Shown here piece by piece: positions 22,401-34,400 of a DNA stretch of 64,000 bases. Numbering within the stretch: position 1 is the stretch's first letter; every line of letters starts with the position of its first letter. The stretch lies in contig VYZB01000024.1 in the NCBI GenBank assembly GCA_013397455.1, positions 1,574,905-1,638,904 of the forward strand, in the 5' to 3' direction. The DNA comes from Crotophaga sulcirostris. Its lineage: Eukaryota > Chordata > Aves > Cuculiformes > Crotophagidae. The notes below the pieces were generated by a model that saw only the letters and a program-made list of their open reading frames with translations, was not told the DNA's origin and made no database searches. A program made the translations under genes and the position numbers.

Positions 22401-25360
22401 TTCCATGCCCAACGACATGCACTCCAACAGACAGTTATGCTTCTCCTACAGTATCTTTGTATTTTCCTTTATCTCTGCTTTTCTACCTTCCTTCCTAAAG
22501 TCCTTCTGTGAGCTTTATTTTTTCTTGTGTTTAATTTGGAACTTATGTTCTTCAGTGACCAAATCCTTCTCCCTTTGTCTTTCAGCAGAGCTTTCATGGC
22601 TTTACATCCGCTGGGAAGAACTGATCCAGTTATCTCCCAAATTACATTTCAAGAGCCTGCAAGCCTGACTTCACAGATAAACTGGAGAGCACCCCAACTG
22701 ATATAAATAAGGGACATAGCCTTTTCTGCTCTGTTCAGCAGTAGATGATGATTACCCAATTTTGCTACAACATCAGTTGCTACCAGAGGGAACAGCATGC
22801 CCTACTGTCTTTCCCAATATTCAGTCATTATGTGGTACTTGCTATTGTCTATTATTTTATATTAGGGTAGCATTTAGCACTCTCAGAGCCTGATGCATCC
22901 TGTCCAAACAGAGAAGATGGTTTCACTCCCAGATTTCTCACAAACTGAACATAAGACAAGAAACAAGATAAATCCAGCAGGCAGCTCAGATACCAGGGGA
23001 AATGGTTATTGATGCAATGAGTCACAGCAATGCCTTGTATAATTTCTACAGGCTCCATCTTTCTGGCTGCAGAAGGCAGAAACCTCTCTTTGGTTTTTTT
23101 TTGGGAGTGTAACATTCTCTCTCTTGGTCAGATGTGCACTCTCTTTATGCCTCTACATCTGACTCAAGGTTGATGGATGTAGCAGTACATCCCTCCCTGG
23201 AAGGAAGATGATACATTGTTCTTAAGCAGCAAAGCCAATATTTTTCAGTATATTGCTGACTATCTAATTTCCACTCAGTAGAGTATTAGGGGAAGTATAA
23301 AATTGCCATGTCCCTGGACAGGGATGTGCTTCACTCAGCTGAAGCAACACTTCTTCCGTGATTTCAGACATCTCCATTTTACTGTCATCATGAGTTTTGT
23401 AGATTTGGACAACACTGCTAGCACCCTAATAGTCCTGCAGAGAGACTTCTGCATAAGCTGCCAAAGAACATCTTACTGCATTAATGTAATGCTGTGTACA
23501 TTTGCTTGACTTGATCTCACATAATCCATCAAAATCTTAATGAATAGAAAGGGTTGAATCAGCCTTACTGATAGGAATTACATTCCCACTGTCATCTCCT
23601 TGATAAGCTGACCGCTTCACTGCTGAGGGGTTCATATTCCTTTGTTTTACAATGCACCAAATAAAATTGCTCTTCCTAGGAAAGCAGATGTTTAAAAACA
23701 GTGTTTAGAAAGAGACAGTGTTTAGTCAGGACCTGCGCTTAGTGTTTGCTTTTGTTTTGCTCTTTATGTCACAACTCCTGCTTTATTGCAGGAGGCAGGA
23801 AAGAGTGACAGGAGGAAAAAAATTGGGGGATCAGTTAAAGGACATGAATCTCATCGTCCTTTAAACACACTTTATTGGGGAGGAGATTGTTTGTTTGTTT
23901 TGAGTTTTTCAGAAGGAAAAGATAAAACTCAGAAGTACATTTTTCAAAAGCAAGTCTAAGCAAAAAGCCAGATTTGGACACTCAAAGCTGCCAGGTGCTG
24001 AAGTGACTATTTCTCACCATCAGACAGGTAAGCACAGGGATAAGGTTGCAGAGACAGACTTCAGGATCTCCATAAGCACGCCTGCTAAGGACTGCTCTGA
24101 CAAACATCTGCCAGGAGGGGTTTAGCATCTGCAGCATTGCTTTGGAGCTGGGCCACATCACCTCTCCCCATCCCCTCTGTCTGTTGTCATGAGACTCCAG
24201 AGATCGCATCTCTGCTTGCAACTTAGATAATTCAATTAATATTGCTCCCCTAAATTCTCATGGCTACTTCTGCATTCCTCACTCCATCCTTCACCTTAAA
24301 ATACCTGCTTTAATTGACTGGCTGCTATTGAAATACTTTATGCTAGAAAAGGCCATCTTGGTAGTGAGAAAAGTGGTTCCTTCCAACACTGAATTTTTAT
24401 CAAAATGTGGTGAACACTATTCTGTAAACAAATCCCCAGTTGAAAGTGCTATGAGTAAGGATTTTTCCATGTGAGATGGAAAGCTTTAGGGAGCTTCCTG
24501 GACAAGGGGAAGGTTAGCACTTTGGTGCTACCCAGCCCTCAGCAGCCTCAACAGCCCAGGATGGCATGTCCTGGCTTCATACCTGCATCTTCCCCAGCAG
24601 AAATGGGAACAACTGTTTGGGCACAAGTGACTGAAGAGCCAAATGCTCAGTACTGACATCCCCACAGTCACACCCACACACTCACATCTAGGAGATATTT
24701 GTATTATGCTATCTTACGCAGAGGCTCAGTCAGGTAGGGTAAAGTGGCTTAAATACTCTTCCCTTTTCTGGGTTTTTAGAGGCTTCCATGCAGCTCCAGG
24801 TGAGTGTGGTTTATGTTGCCCTTGATGTATTGCCCTGTGGGCTGCTCAGCATCTTTGTGCACTCTTGTGCCCAAATGCTGTCCCACCAGGAGGTGCCTGC
24901 ACAGTTCCAGCACTGGAGAGTCTCAGGGAATCTTTTGGGGCTGGTGCATGGCTGTCCATGCATGGCCTGCCTGGAGAGCCCTGCCTTTCTACAGTCAAGG
25001 ATTTTCAAGCCCATTTACGTTCCTTCAGCCCTTTTATCCAGCAGAAGGTGACTGAAGGAGGGGTGAGCTATACCATTGAGCTGCCAGGTGATAAAAGATG
25101 TTCCAATGGGAGGGCTCAGCCTTGGCCCGTATGTCATTTGAATGAGAGTGATGCAGATTGATTCTAAACTATGATTGTGCAGCAATATAAATCTCCAGTT
25201 ATCAGATGAGTTTATTCAGTCTCTTTTTCCTTCCTCACCGCTGGCACTTCTAGTCTGTGCCCATTCTGATGGCAGCTTTTGTGCGCCCTGGGCAGCAGCA
25301 GAGCCACTGGGCAAGCCCTGTTCCCTGCCCTGGGGGGAAAATAATGCAAATCATATTTTT
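19438..25360. other. Intergenic, no supported gene
   Basis: AT-rich sequence with only short open stretches (the longest are about 102 codons) and no recognisable protein, RNA gene or repeat family. T-rich homopolymers occur at about 20930-20970. A GC-richer patch at about 24480-25160 has overlapping open frames in several phases, which argues for composition rather than coding. Confidence 0.55.
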
Positions 25361-25465
25361 CCTCCCCTCTGCCTCTCCCGTTTTGTTAGCAGGGATGCCT
25401 ACAATGGCACAGCCCTCCCCTCTGCCTCTCCCGTTTTGTTAGCAGGGATGCCTACAATGGCACAG
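25361..25465. repeat. Perfect 52-base tandem duplication (period 53)
   Basis: Bases 25361-25412 are repeated exactly at 25414-25465, separated by a single base. The copy begins CCTCCCCTCTGCCTCTCCCG and ends CAATGGCACAG. The lack of any mismatch suggests a recent duplication or an assembly artefact. Confidence 0.95.
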
Positions 25466-28400
25466 GGGCTGTGAAATAAAGCAGCTGAGTAGACTTTCTC
25501 AGAAAGGAAGTCATTCACCCCCACAAAAATGTTTACAAATGTAGAGTGCAAATTGAAGGAGAAGGAAAACAACAAGCCTTTAGTGGTTGTGTTTATTTTG
25601 CTGTTCAAAACAGTGAACTCGTCTACTTACAGCCTGCATGAGCTCTGTGTCTGATTATACAGGGTTGTATTGGAAGGACGACATCATCCCCATGTTTGGG
25701 AAGCCAGCTTATTAACAGTGTACTCTTCACGGCCAAATTCCACTCTTTCCTACCTTTCCTGTAGTTTATTTACTGTCGCCATCTACTTCTTTCCTAACTT
25801 TCAGGTTTCACCTGGTCCTCCCCAGAAAGTAACCCATTTGTTTTTGGTGGAAGCATTATCTGTGGAAAAAGAGCAAGAATTCTGTGCCTTTTGGTGTGTT
25901 TTAGCTGAACTATTCATCACATCAGAACAAAAGTTTCTCATTTTGGAGAAGAGAAGTTTTTCATGTGTGACAAATGTTTTAATACGTTGCAATTGGGTTT
26001 CTCAATATAATTTAAAAGCCATTTAGGGTGGCTTCACTGGCTGTTATTCAGAAAAAAATCTATCCAAGTGATGAGAGGGAGAGTTGTATTTTGTGCCCTG
26101 TTATTTTTCAATCCTCATCACAAACCATGTTTTTTCTAACTCAGAATTCTGGAAAAATTTAACTATTTGGATGGCATTTAATATATTCCATGGACAACTG
26201 GTTTAATAACATGAAATATGTAAAAAGAAAAAAATCAACAGAAATTAAATCGGCTCATAGTTTTGTGACATATCTCGCGGCCACAATTGATTGTCAGATG
26301 CCTAAAGTCTGTTCCACCTTTCCTGAATAAATAAATGAAATGAGCTTTGTAGCTTCTATGTTATTCACCTATTACTGGTCTGATATATTGAGATTAAAGT
26401 TTAAATTGCTTGAATGAAATTACTCAGATTAAATAACCACTCAGTAAAACTTATTTCTTTGTTTGGGGTTTACACAGCATAATGAAGTCTGCACCATACC
26501 CTGGGGACTTTGAAGCCCAGAGCTATCCCTAGCAAATGTTTGTATTGTGAATCTGCTTCTCCACCCTCTGGGCAACCTACTTCTTCTGTGGTTTTCTCAT
26601 TCTTGTTTTTTTTTTTCTCACTTATCACAGATAAGCTGTGAGCACCCGCTGTGTCATGACCTCAGTGTAGAAGATGTGCCACTGCACATCCTTGTTTATA
26701 TGAAGGGCAGCAACATCTGGGCAGTCGTTTCTTTGATACTTGTCTGCCTTCCTTCTCATCACTGATTTTCAGAGCAGCCATCACTTGTTGACAAGCACAA
26801 CCCTTATCCTGCTTCAGCCTGACCACTTAAAAAAATGTCTTCCTATAGGGAAGAAAATTCACATGAGGATTTCTCTGGAGTGGGAACAAGGGTGGCTCTT
26901 CAACCAGACCCTCACACCTGTGTTCTAGGCTACAGCACTGGGCTGAATACTTCAAAGCACACTCAGCCCTTTACCTGTACTCCCTGCCATGTCTTATTTT
27001 TGACCTTTCCCCTGAGAGATAGGTCCACTAGTGAAGAGAAGATAATTCAGCTCATTTGGTCTCCTGGGATTCCCACTAAGGGGAAGAATAACAATTCAGC
27101 AGCAGCTTTACTGATCTGCATAGAAAATTCAGGCTCTTTTTTTGCTGACCCTACTGGCTTGCCACATACAGCTGTAAAACTTTATGCTCATAATCCAGAA
27201 AGGCAGCTGGAATTTTCAGTCATAGGCTGTTAAATATCATGTTCATACCACACAGGATTAAATGATAATAGCAGAATAATTCTTTTAATAAGATATTTAA
27301 GACATATTGAAATAGAAGCTTTTGTGAAACAAATGCATAGGAATTTTACAGCATCAGAGTGAAAACAGACACTGAATTTTGCAGCTGTATTTTTTTAGAA
27401 AAGTTTGCTGTTTGTAATTCAGCAGGTCTGTTCTGGTAGTGTTACACACACACTCATGACCTCGGCTCTTACTGAAAGACCACCAGGCCATTCATCTGGA
27501 AACTGAGAGTGCTGAAAATCTGCCACTTCACAATGCCCTTACTGTGGGGCATTGCTTACCTTTCTCTCTTTTGCATATCTGCCCAATCTATGCAAGAAGT
27601 AAAATTACTATACGAGCATAAACTGAAAAGGACCATTTAGATCACTGAGCCCAGCTCACCGTTACTGCCCATTTGGTAGATGTTCAGCCACAAGGAAGCC
27701 ACAAAAATCTTGCTAACTCCCTATGACAACTTGCAGATCAATAATAAAATGCCCAACCACACTGTTCTACATCACAGAGACAGCTGGAAGGATCAAGGTT
27801 TTCACTGCTGATTTCAGTTTTCACTAGCAGTTATACCATTAGTTAATTATCAGATAATCCTGACAATTATAACGCACTGTCCTACAGAGAAAGGCAGATA
27901 ACACTTAATCATCCCCACCAATGTGATTTTGGGGAAAATTCCCTTGCAATTCCAGATCTGGCAGGTGGTATACATGACTTTCTGGATGTATCTCAAAAGC
28001 ACTCAAGAGATTTATATTTCCATAGAAGCACCAATGTAGCCTGTCCTGTTTCTAGTTGAGACCTATCCGTTGTGCTTCAGATTGGAGCCAAAAAAATCAC
28101 AGAAGTCAAGTTTGTGGGAAGAAGGTCTCTGTAAAGGCCAAGAAAAATTTGAGATGTGAGATTATATAGCTTTTGTGCAAATGAACACAATGAACAAATG
28201 CTCCTTCTTTTGGAGACAAAGGAAAAAAGAATTCATTACAAGTTTAAACTTCTGATACCAGGTTCCCCTCCTTAGCCTACAGCTCAGTCCCATTCAAAAA
28301 GCTGCAAGGCTTCATTTCACAGCTGATGAGGATTTTTATGTCTCCTGGCTGGTCAGGATTTCAGCTCATTTCTGCTCATAGGTTTGAAAATATGATCCAT

Positions 28401-29013
28401 AGCCCATAAGTCAGTTCTGCACTTTATTTATTATAATCTTAAGCAGAAAGAATTCTTTCTCTCTTTCACTCATTATACAGGACAGACAGTGTATAATTTT
28501 CATGCCTTTAGCAGAATTTTTCTTCCTTATTCAGTTTCTTTTTTTTTTCAAAATGTGTTATGTTCCCAAGTGGGAGCACTTACCTGGCTCATTAAATTGC
28601 ATGGAAATAGACTGTCACCTGTTTTATTTAGTGATCTGCTTCTATAAACGTAGACACATTCATACTGCAAGACCGCAGAAGTGGCTTAGTTGATAAGAGG
28701 CAGCCTGTACCCGTCAGGTACATGCATGTTAAACGATGTCCAGCTGTTATCATTCGCACACACGATGGACACGGTCAGATGTGATGCTCAGGAGCGTGCC
28801 TCTCCCTGTCTTCAAATCACAACAAGATGCTTGCTGACCTTGGCACAAGTGACCTTTGGTCCCTGATCAGGAGAATATCTTCCCTGCTCACACATATAAG
28901 TTGAGAAATAGTCACATTCATTGGCTATAGGCATAATAATTTTAACCCAAAAGTTTTGCTTTGATTGCAAGTCAGAGCTATGCATAAGTAGGTAGATACG
29001 AATATTGAATATT
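25466..29013. other. Intergenic, no supported gene
   Basis: AT-rich sequence. An open stretch of 132 codons at 26835-27233 (+) shows no domain. Around 27625-27760 a few words resemble the 3' region of very old CR1 copies, but not enough to call. A CpG cluster at 28712-28796 is described under findings. Confidence 0.5.
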
Positions 29014-29305
29014 TCACACAGTATCACACAGTATCACAGTATAACCAGGTTGGAAGAGACCTCTGAGATCATCAAGTCCAACCTATAAGCCAACACTAAC
29101 ACCATCTCATCACCTAAACCATGGCACTGAGTGCCTCATCCAGTCTTCCCTTAAACACATCCAGGGTCGGCAACTCCACCACCTCCCTGGGCAGCGCATT
29201 CCAGTGGCCAATCACCCTTTCAGTGAAGAACTTCTTCCTAACATCAAGTCTAAACCTCCCCTGACGAAGTTTAAGTCCGTTTAATTTCCTCCTTTTGGAT
29301 GTCCC
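29014..29305 (-). mobile_element. CR1 retrotransposon 3' end, 5' truncated, minus strand
   Basis: Read on the minus strand, the sequence runs through the well-known CR1 3' region: words for a block 'gaagttcttcactgaaagg', 'cactggaatgcgctgcccag', 'gaggtggtggag' and 'ttggacttgatgatctcaga'. It ends in a short tandem tail of ATACTGTG(TG) units at the low-coordinate side (29014-29045). About 290 bases are kept; severe 5' truncation is typical of CR1. The tail unit differs from that of the second CR1 copy, which indicates another subfamily. Confidence 0.92.
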
Positions 29306-30880
29306 TAAGACAGCTTATAGATTTCGAAAAAACGTGGACTTCTAATAAGCTTGAGCGAAATTTAATTAGCTTGGATTTTAATAACACTCTGTGCCTTTAG
29401 AAATGCTGTAACAATCTATACAGGAATATTTTTTTCAATTTTTTTTATAATGTTGTGTATGAGAGAAAACTAAGTTTGAGCAGTTTCCTCAGTAACTGTT
29501 AATAAAGAATGCAAGATCCCAGTGTTTACATAATAACTTACAGCTGTTGAGAAGCTATTTTAGTCAGTGCATATACCAAGTTTACAGTTACTGTCTCCAA
29601 ATACCTGTGGTCTGGCCACTTTCTTCAGTCTGATGATTATTTAGCTGAAATAATCTACCCATAGCTCCTCCTTTAGCTCCCTCCACCCAACAAGAACAAA
29701 ATGTGAAGCCATTTAAAGAAACCTGAACGCGCCTTCTGGACACCTCCATGACCTCAGGTCTACCCAACACTTGTCCCTGCAGATTTGGGCAGGCTGTAGC
29801 AAGGGTAGGTGTCACAGTGTGTTCAGATCCACTGGGGGCTGTGGTTAGGGGAGATGTCACCAGCAAAGCCACCTTTACTGGATGGGAGAGGTTGGTCCCC
29901 TCTGCTCGGTCAGTGATCCCACTTGGAGCCCCGTGTCCAACATCTGGAGCTCACCTCCCCCAGCTTGGGTGGGAGGAGAGGGGGTAGTAAAGGGAGGTAA
30001 TAGTTTGTTAATTTCTTTGTGGACTGCACATGATTGTTATTTCCTTCTTTTTTTCTTTTGTTTTTCTCCTGCCAAAGTAGAGGAAATTACTTATCCTGAT
30101 ATTAATGCAACCTGGCACTGGATACTTGATTATTTGATTATTATTTTTATTGACAAAGAACATTTTCACTCAATTTGATCATTACCTCTAAAATTGGTTC
30201 ATGCTTTTAACATCTATGTTAGTCTAGTTCCTGAAACAGAGCATATCATTCTAATGGGCCCCACAGATTAATTTATATGCTTATTTCTCCCAATTATTTT
30301 TTTTTTTTTTTAAAGAGGAGGTTTAGTGTTCACTCGGTTTAGTATTTCACTAAGGCTTTTTTTTAAATCCAATCTTTTTAATGAGTGTTGAATCCAGTCT
30401 AGGAAACTATGATAGAAGGTAAATCCCTTTTAAACAAAAAATAATACAGCTGAGTTATCTGCTGCCTCTGCTGGGGTTAGAAGGGTTGTTATGCTTCTGT
30501 ATACAAATTGCTTTGGGATAGTAATGTTTTCTTCTTGCTTATACATTTTTCATCAGACAAATCAGGCAAAAAGGTTGTATCATACAGATCTGTAACCATA
30601 GCTGCTTTACTGTCCTGTAGCTGCAAGGGAAAGAAAAGCTACATTTTCATACTTGTAGAAAAAGGGTCAGAGTTACAGGGGAAAAATGGTATGAAAGTGC
30701 AAAGCCTTGGATATAAGTAGCTAGCCCCTAAAGCAGGTGCTAACAAGACCTTCTTGACAACCACTGAGTTTTGTGCATAGCAGAGGAAAAGTTACAGCTG
30801 GAAGAAAAGAAACAGGCAAGGAATATCATTGTACTGTATCTGACTGGGCTTATAGCAGCTGAATGAGTCATTGTTATAAA
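29306..30880. other. Intergenic, no supported gene
   Basis: AT-rich sequence with a T-rich homopolymer at about 30297-30312. A GC-richer patch at 29740-29990 has a 94-codon minus-strand open stretch without a recognisable domain. Confidence 0.5.
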
Positions 30881-30884
30881 ATAC

Positions 30885-31115
30885 AGCAGCGGAGTGTCCT
30901 TTCATGTCTCTCGACGCAGATTGAATGCAGTCCTCACCAAGATGACAAAATTCATTTTGATTGAATAGTTGTCCATATTTTTAAATGAAATGCATGTGGG
31001 GCTATTAGCTCAGCTCCCCGTCGAAGGCGGCTGCACCGCAGCCCTGCCATATGTTTGGCAGCGTTTGAAGCACCTGGCATCCTCCGGAACAGACAGTCAC
31101 ATTTGAATGGTGATA
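30885..31115. promoter_or_regulatory. Candidate conserved non-coding element with a CpG cluster
   Basis: Nine CpGs lie between 30890 and 31086, six of them within 68 bases (31019-31086), although both flanks are AT-rich and nearly CpG-free. The block also holds paired ATTGAAT/ATTTTGATTGAAT words and the E-box CATATG. CpGs that survive outside an island suggest constraint or lack of methylation. It could be a distal enhancer of FZD1. Sequence composition is the only support. Confidence 0.3.
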
Positions 31116-31139
31116 CATATTAAACCATCCCACAGCTTT

Positions 31140-31490
31140 CTCTCCCAACTCCAGGAGAGGCATTTTTTACATTAAAAACCCCAAGATTGCAAGATATAAC
31201 GGGTTAAGCAAAAATTTATTTACATTAAGTATTTTATAAAAATATTAAGGGAAAGGAAGACAGGGCTGGCAGGGATTCCAGCCTCCTCCTGTGTCTGAGG
31301 AGGACAGGATGGGCAGGGCCACAGACATCTTTCTTTGTTTGAAGGAGACACTGACTTTAGGTCCAAAAAATATGAATAATAAATTGTGCTTTTATTATGG
31401 GCTTATCACAGTATTATTAAAGCTAATAGGCAATTTCTCAACCTGGAACAGTCACTCCCACAAGTCCCACCCTTATGAAATTTTCCTGTC
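31140..31490 (-). mobile_element. Possible degraded LTR, minus strand
   Basis: Read on the minus strand, a GC-richer part (about 31255-31330) is followed by TTTATAAAATACTTAATGTAAATAAA and a short T-rich stretch, an order reminiscent of an LTR U3-R-U5 region with a poly(A) signal. I cannot match it to a named family, and I see no clear TG...CA ends. It may be ordinary intergenic DNA. Confidence 0.2.
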
Positions 31491-34400
31491 TTTAATATCA
31501 TTAAGAAACTGATATGCTTAGTTGCATGCTGAGAAGGTCAGTCACATCCTTTGGCTGAAAAATAAGCGAGTTACTTTTCCACCGAATAAGGTTTAAATCT
31601 CTAGTGACCCGTGAGTCTGAATTTCAAGCAAACAGGAATATTGCATGTCCATGTGCTTCTCCTGCAACAATTTTTTGAAAGTGTTACCATAGATTTATTG
31701 TATGTTTTGGGGTTAAAGAGCTATTTACATGATTACATGAGGTACTGTTAGAGCGGTCTTGATTTCCTCCACCGGTGAACGGTGAACTTGGACAGGAACA
31801 GGTGAAAGCAAAGACTGGAACAATAACCAGAGAATGGAGACCCCATCACATGACAGAAGTTATAAGAACTTTGCTAGTTTTATGCTGCAAAGGAAAGTCT
31901 AAGAGAAGACATTTCTCTAAGCAAGTCTCCAGGAGGAAAAGTACCTTTCCTCTGAAGGACAATGCAACACAAGGATATAAACAAGATACAATATTTTGCA
32001 CTTATGGTGAATGCAAAAGGACTAGCAATGAAAGCAGTGAAAGTCTCAGATGGACTTCTAGGAAGTGACTGGGGTCTATAAACACAGTTTGCAACTAATT
32101 TGTGGTAATTCTATTTAGAAAGTGTGATTGTACAGTATTCTACATTAGCAGGTAAATGAACTTGATGAGGAAAAAAAAAGCACCTTTTCTAATAATTTTA
32201 TCAATGTTTCTGATACCAAAGATGTCTTTCAAAACAGATTAATGAGGAGTGCTGAGGATTTCACAACACACTTTCTAGCTGAAAATAGTGCAGCATTGCT
32301 TCTTTTCTTTTTGGTGTAGTGTACATGTGGAAATGAGTTGAGTGCTCATGTTGTTTCACTCATTCACTCTGGGGATCATTTTCAGACCCACTTGTATCAT
32401 TCTTCTGCCTACAGCTGCTTCCATAAACATCTCAGTGGGTGGACTCCATCTAAGAAATCCTGTGCTTCTGCCAGGATTTCTGTCCCATTCCAGCTCCTCA
32501 CTTTTTGAAGAAATTTTAAGAAGTATATAGCAATAACAATACAGAAAAGATGCCATCCCTAAAACAGTATTTTCTGTCAGTGTTTAATTAGCTAAAATAG
32601 ATGATCAGCTCCGTAAGAGGATGGTTGCTGTTTATTTTTCTGGGTTGTTATGATGGCTATACTGTTTTTTTTAATAACATTCATTCCTGGCCATCCATGT
32701 CCTATACAATGTTGAAGTACGAATGAGCAAAAAATACAGCCACTTTTTCTACCATATTCTTGACTTAAAGTACGCAAAGTGTAATAAACTCAAAGGCAAA
32801 TGTAAAATGAAGGAGTTCCAAATAATCACAACTATACTGACCATTTCTGGTCTGGCTGTGAGCTGATGGGCATCACTACAGGAAGATGAGCATTGCCCAC
32901 CTTGCCCACCATGCCTCTCGCTGGAGACACTGCAGAGGAAGTCAATAAAAGTGGGATCAGAAAAGCATAGGGGTAACTGCACATTCATTTGCTAGCACAA
33001 AGCACTACTAGAACTCCATAAAAATGGAAACAAACAAGGATATGGTCATGTCATACATACACATCTCTACATATCCATATGTTTCATTCATGACAGGACC
33101 TTTGACCTCTGAGCAATTACACTGCTCACTGCAATAAAAAGGCTGTTCCACTAAAAGAGGCCAAGCAAGGTCATTGTCTGCATCACTTAACAACAACTTC
33201 CATAAAGACTCGTAGGCTATAAGACATTTTACAAGCTTCCAAGTGTTTAAAAAATAAAATGAAACAACCTTTTCACCTATGTATGTTATTTTGTTTGCTG
33301 TTTAGACATTGTAATAACAGCAGCCTCAGACTGTTGTTTTATTGTCCTTATGGTACCAAAGAAGAAATATATCATTTAAAAACAAACCAAAATAAAAACC
33401 ACGTGAAGGAGGAATTGCTGAGGCTGGTAGCCTGTAATTAGACCTACCATCTGTGTTGAGATTCCAGGAAAACAAATGCATGCCACCCTGTCCCATCAGC
33501 TCTGCTTAGGCCCCAAGCTTTAGCTGTATGGGCCCTAATTTTTTTTGTAGACTTGATCTCACCGTGATGGGCCAATCATAATATCATATGGTATTATGTA
33601 TATACCAGATAATGGTTGCGGACTCCATAGCTATGTGATTACAAATGTATCATAATACACGTATTGTTTCATTATGAAATAAATTACTAATATATTTAAT
33701 TGAACATTTTTATCATCATTTTTGTTAATCAGTAGCTTTAAAAGAAGTTTAGAAATATTTGTACATTTTTGATATAGTTTATGGGTTTCTTTGTTTTTAC
33801 TTACATTCCTTTAAAGGACTAGGGAGGGAAGTGCTTCATTGTTTTGACTCAAACTTTTTTGGTTTCTAAAGCAAAATGCTTATAAAGGCCCTGAACTGTT
33901 CCAGTAGTTGTATGTAAGGTCTCAGATACCATTACTGAGTCGAGCATTTTTGATTCCTGCTTCCTGGATTGGCTTGCTCCTTCTCCCTGGCCACAGCACT
34001 ACTTTAGCCTTGTTGTGTTATAGTTAAGTCGCTGTCTGGACATGTTTGTATCGTTACATGGGCATGGTGACCTTTGGTAGTAAATCATTTTGACTGGACC
34101 AGATTGGGTAGAACTGAAAGGAGCAAACAAATGCCTGTTTGTTTTCAATTTAAGAGACACAGCAATTTAGATCAATTTAAAGTTCAGTCGCAGGAAAACA
34201 TTCTGAACTGTGTGTTTATATTTCATGAACACAACTTTGATATATCTAGCATGTGGAATTTGTTTATCATATATATCAATATACATATACAATTCATTTA
34301 TATGCATTTATATGTGTATAAATGTATGTGTATAGTGACAGACGTGCGTGAATAGATGTGCATTACATAAATGGTAATAATATAGCTCCATCATTATGAA

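Noticed and set aside
27625..27760. Faint resemblance to the 3' region of an ancient CR1
   Set aside because: Only short scattered words match; no tail repeat or continuous block.
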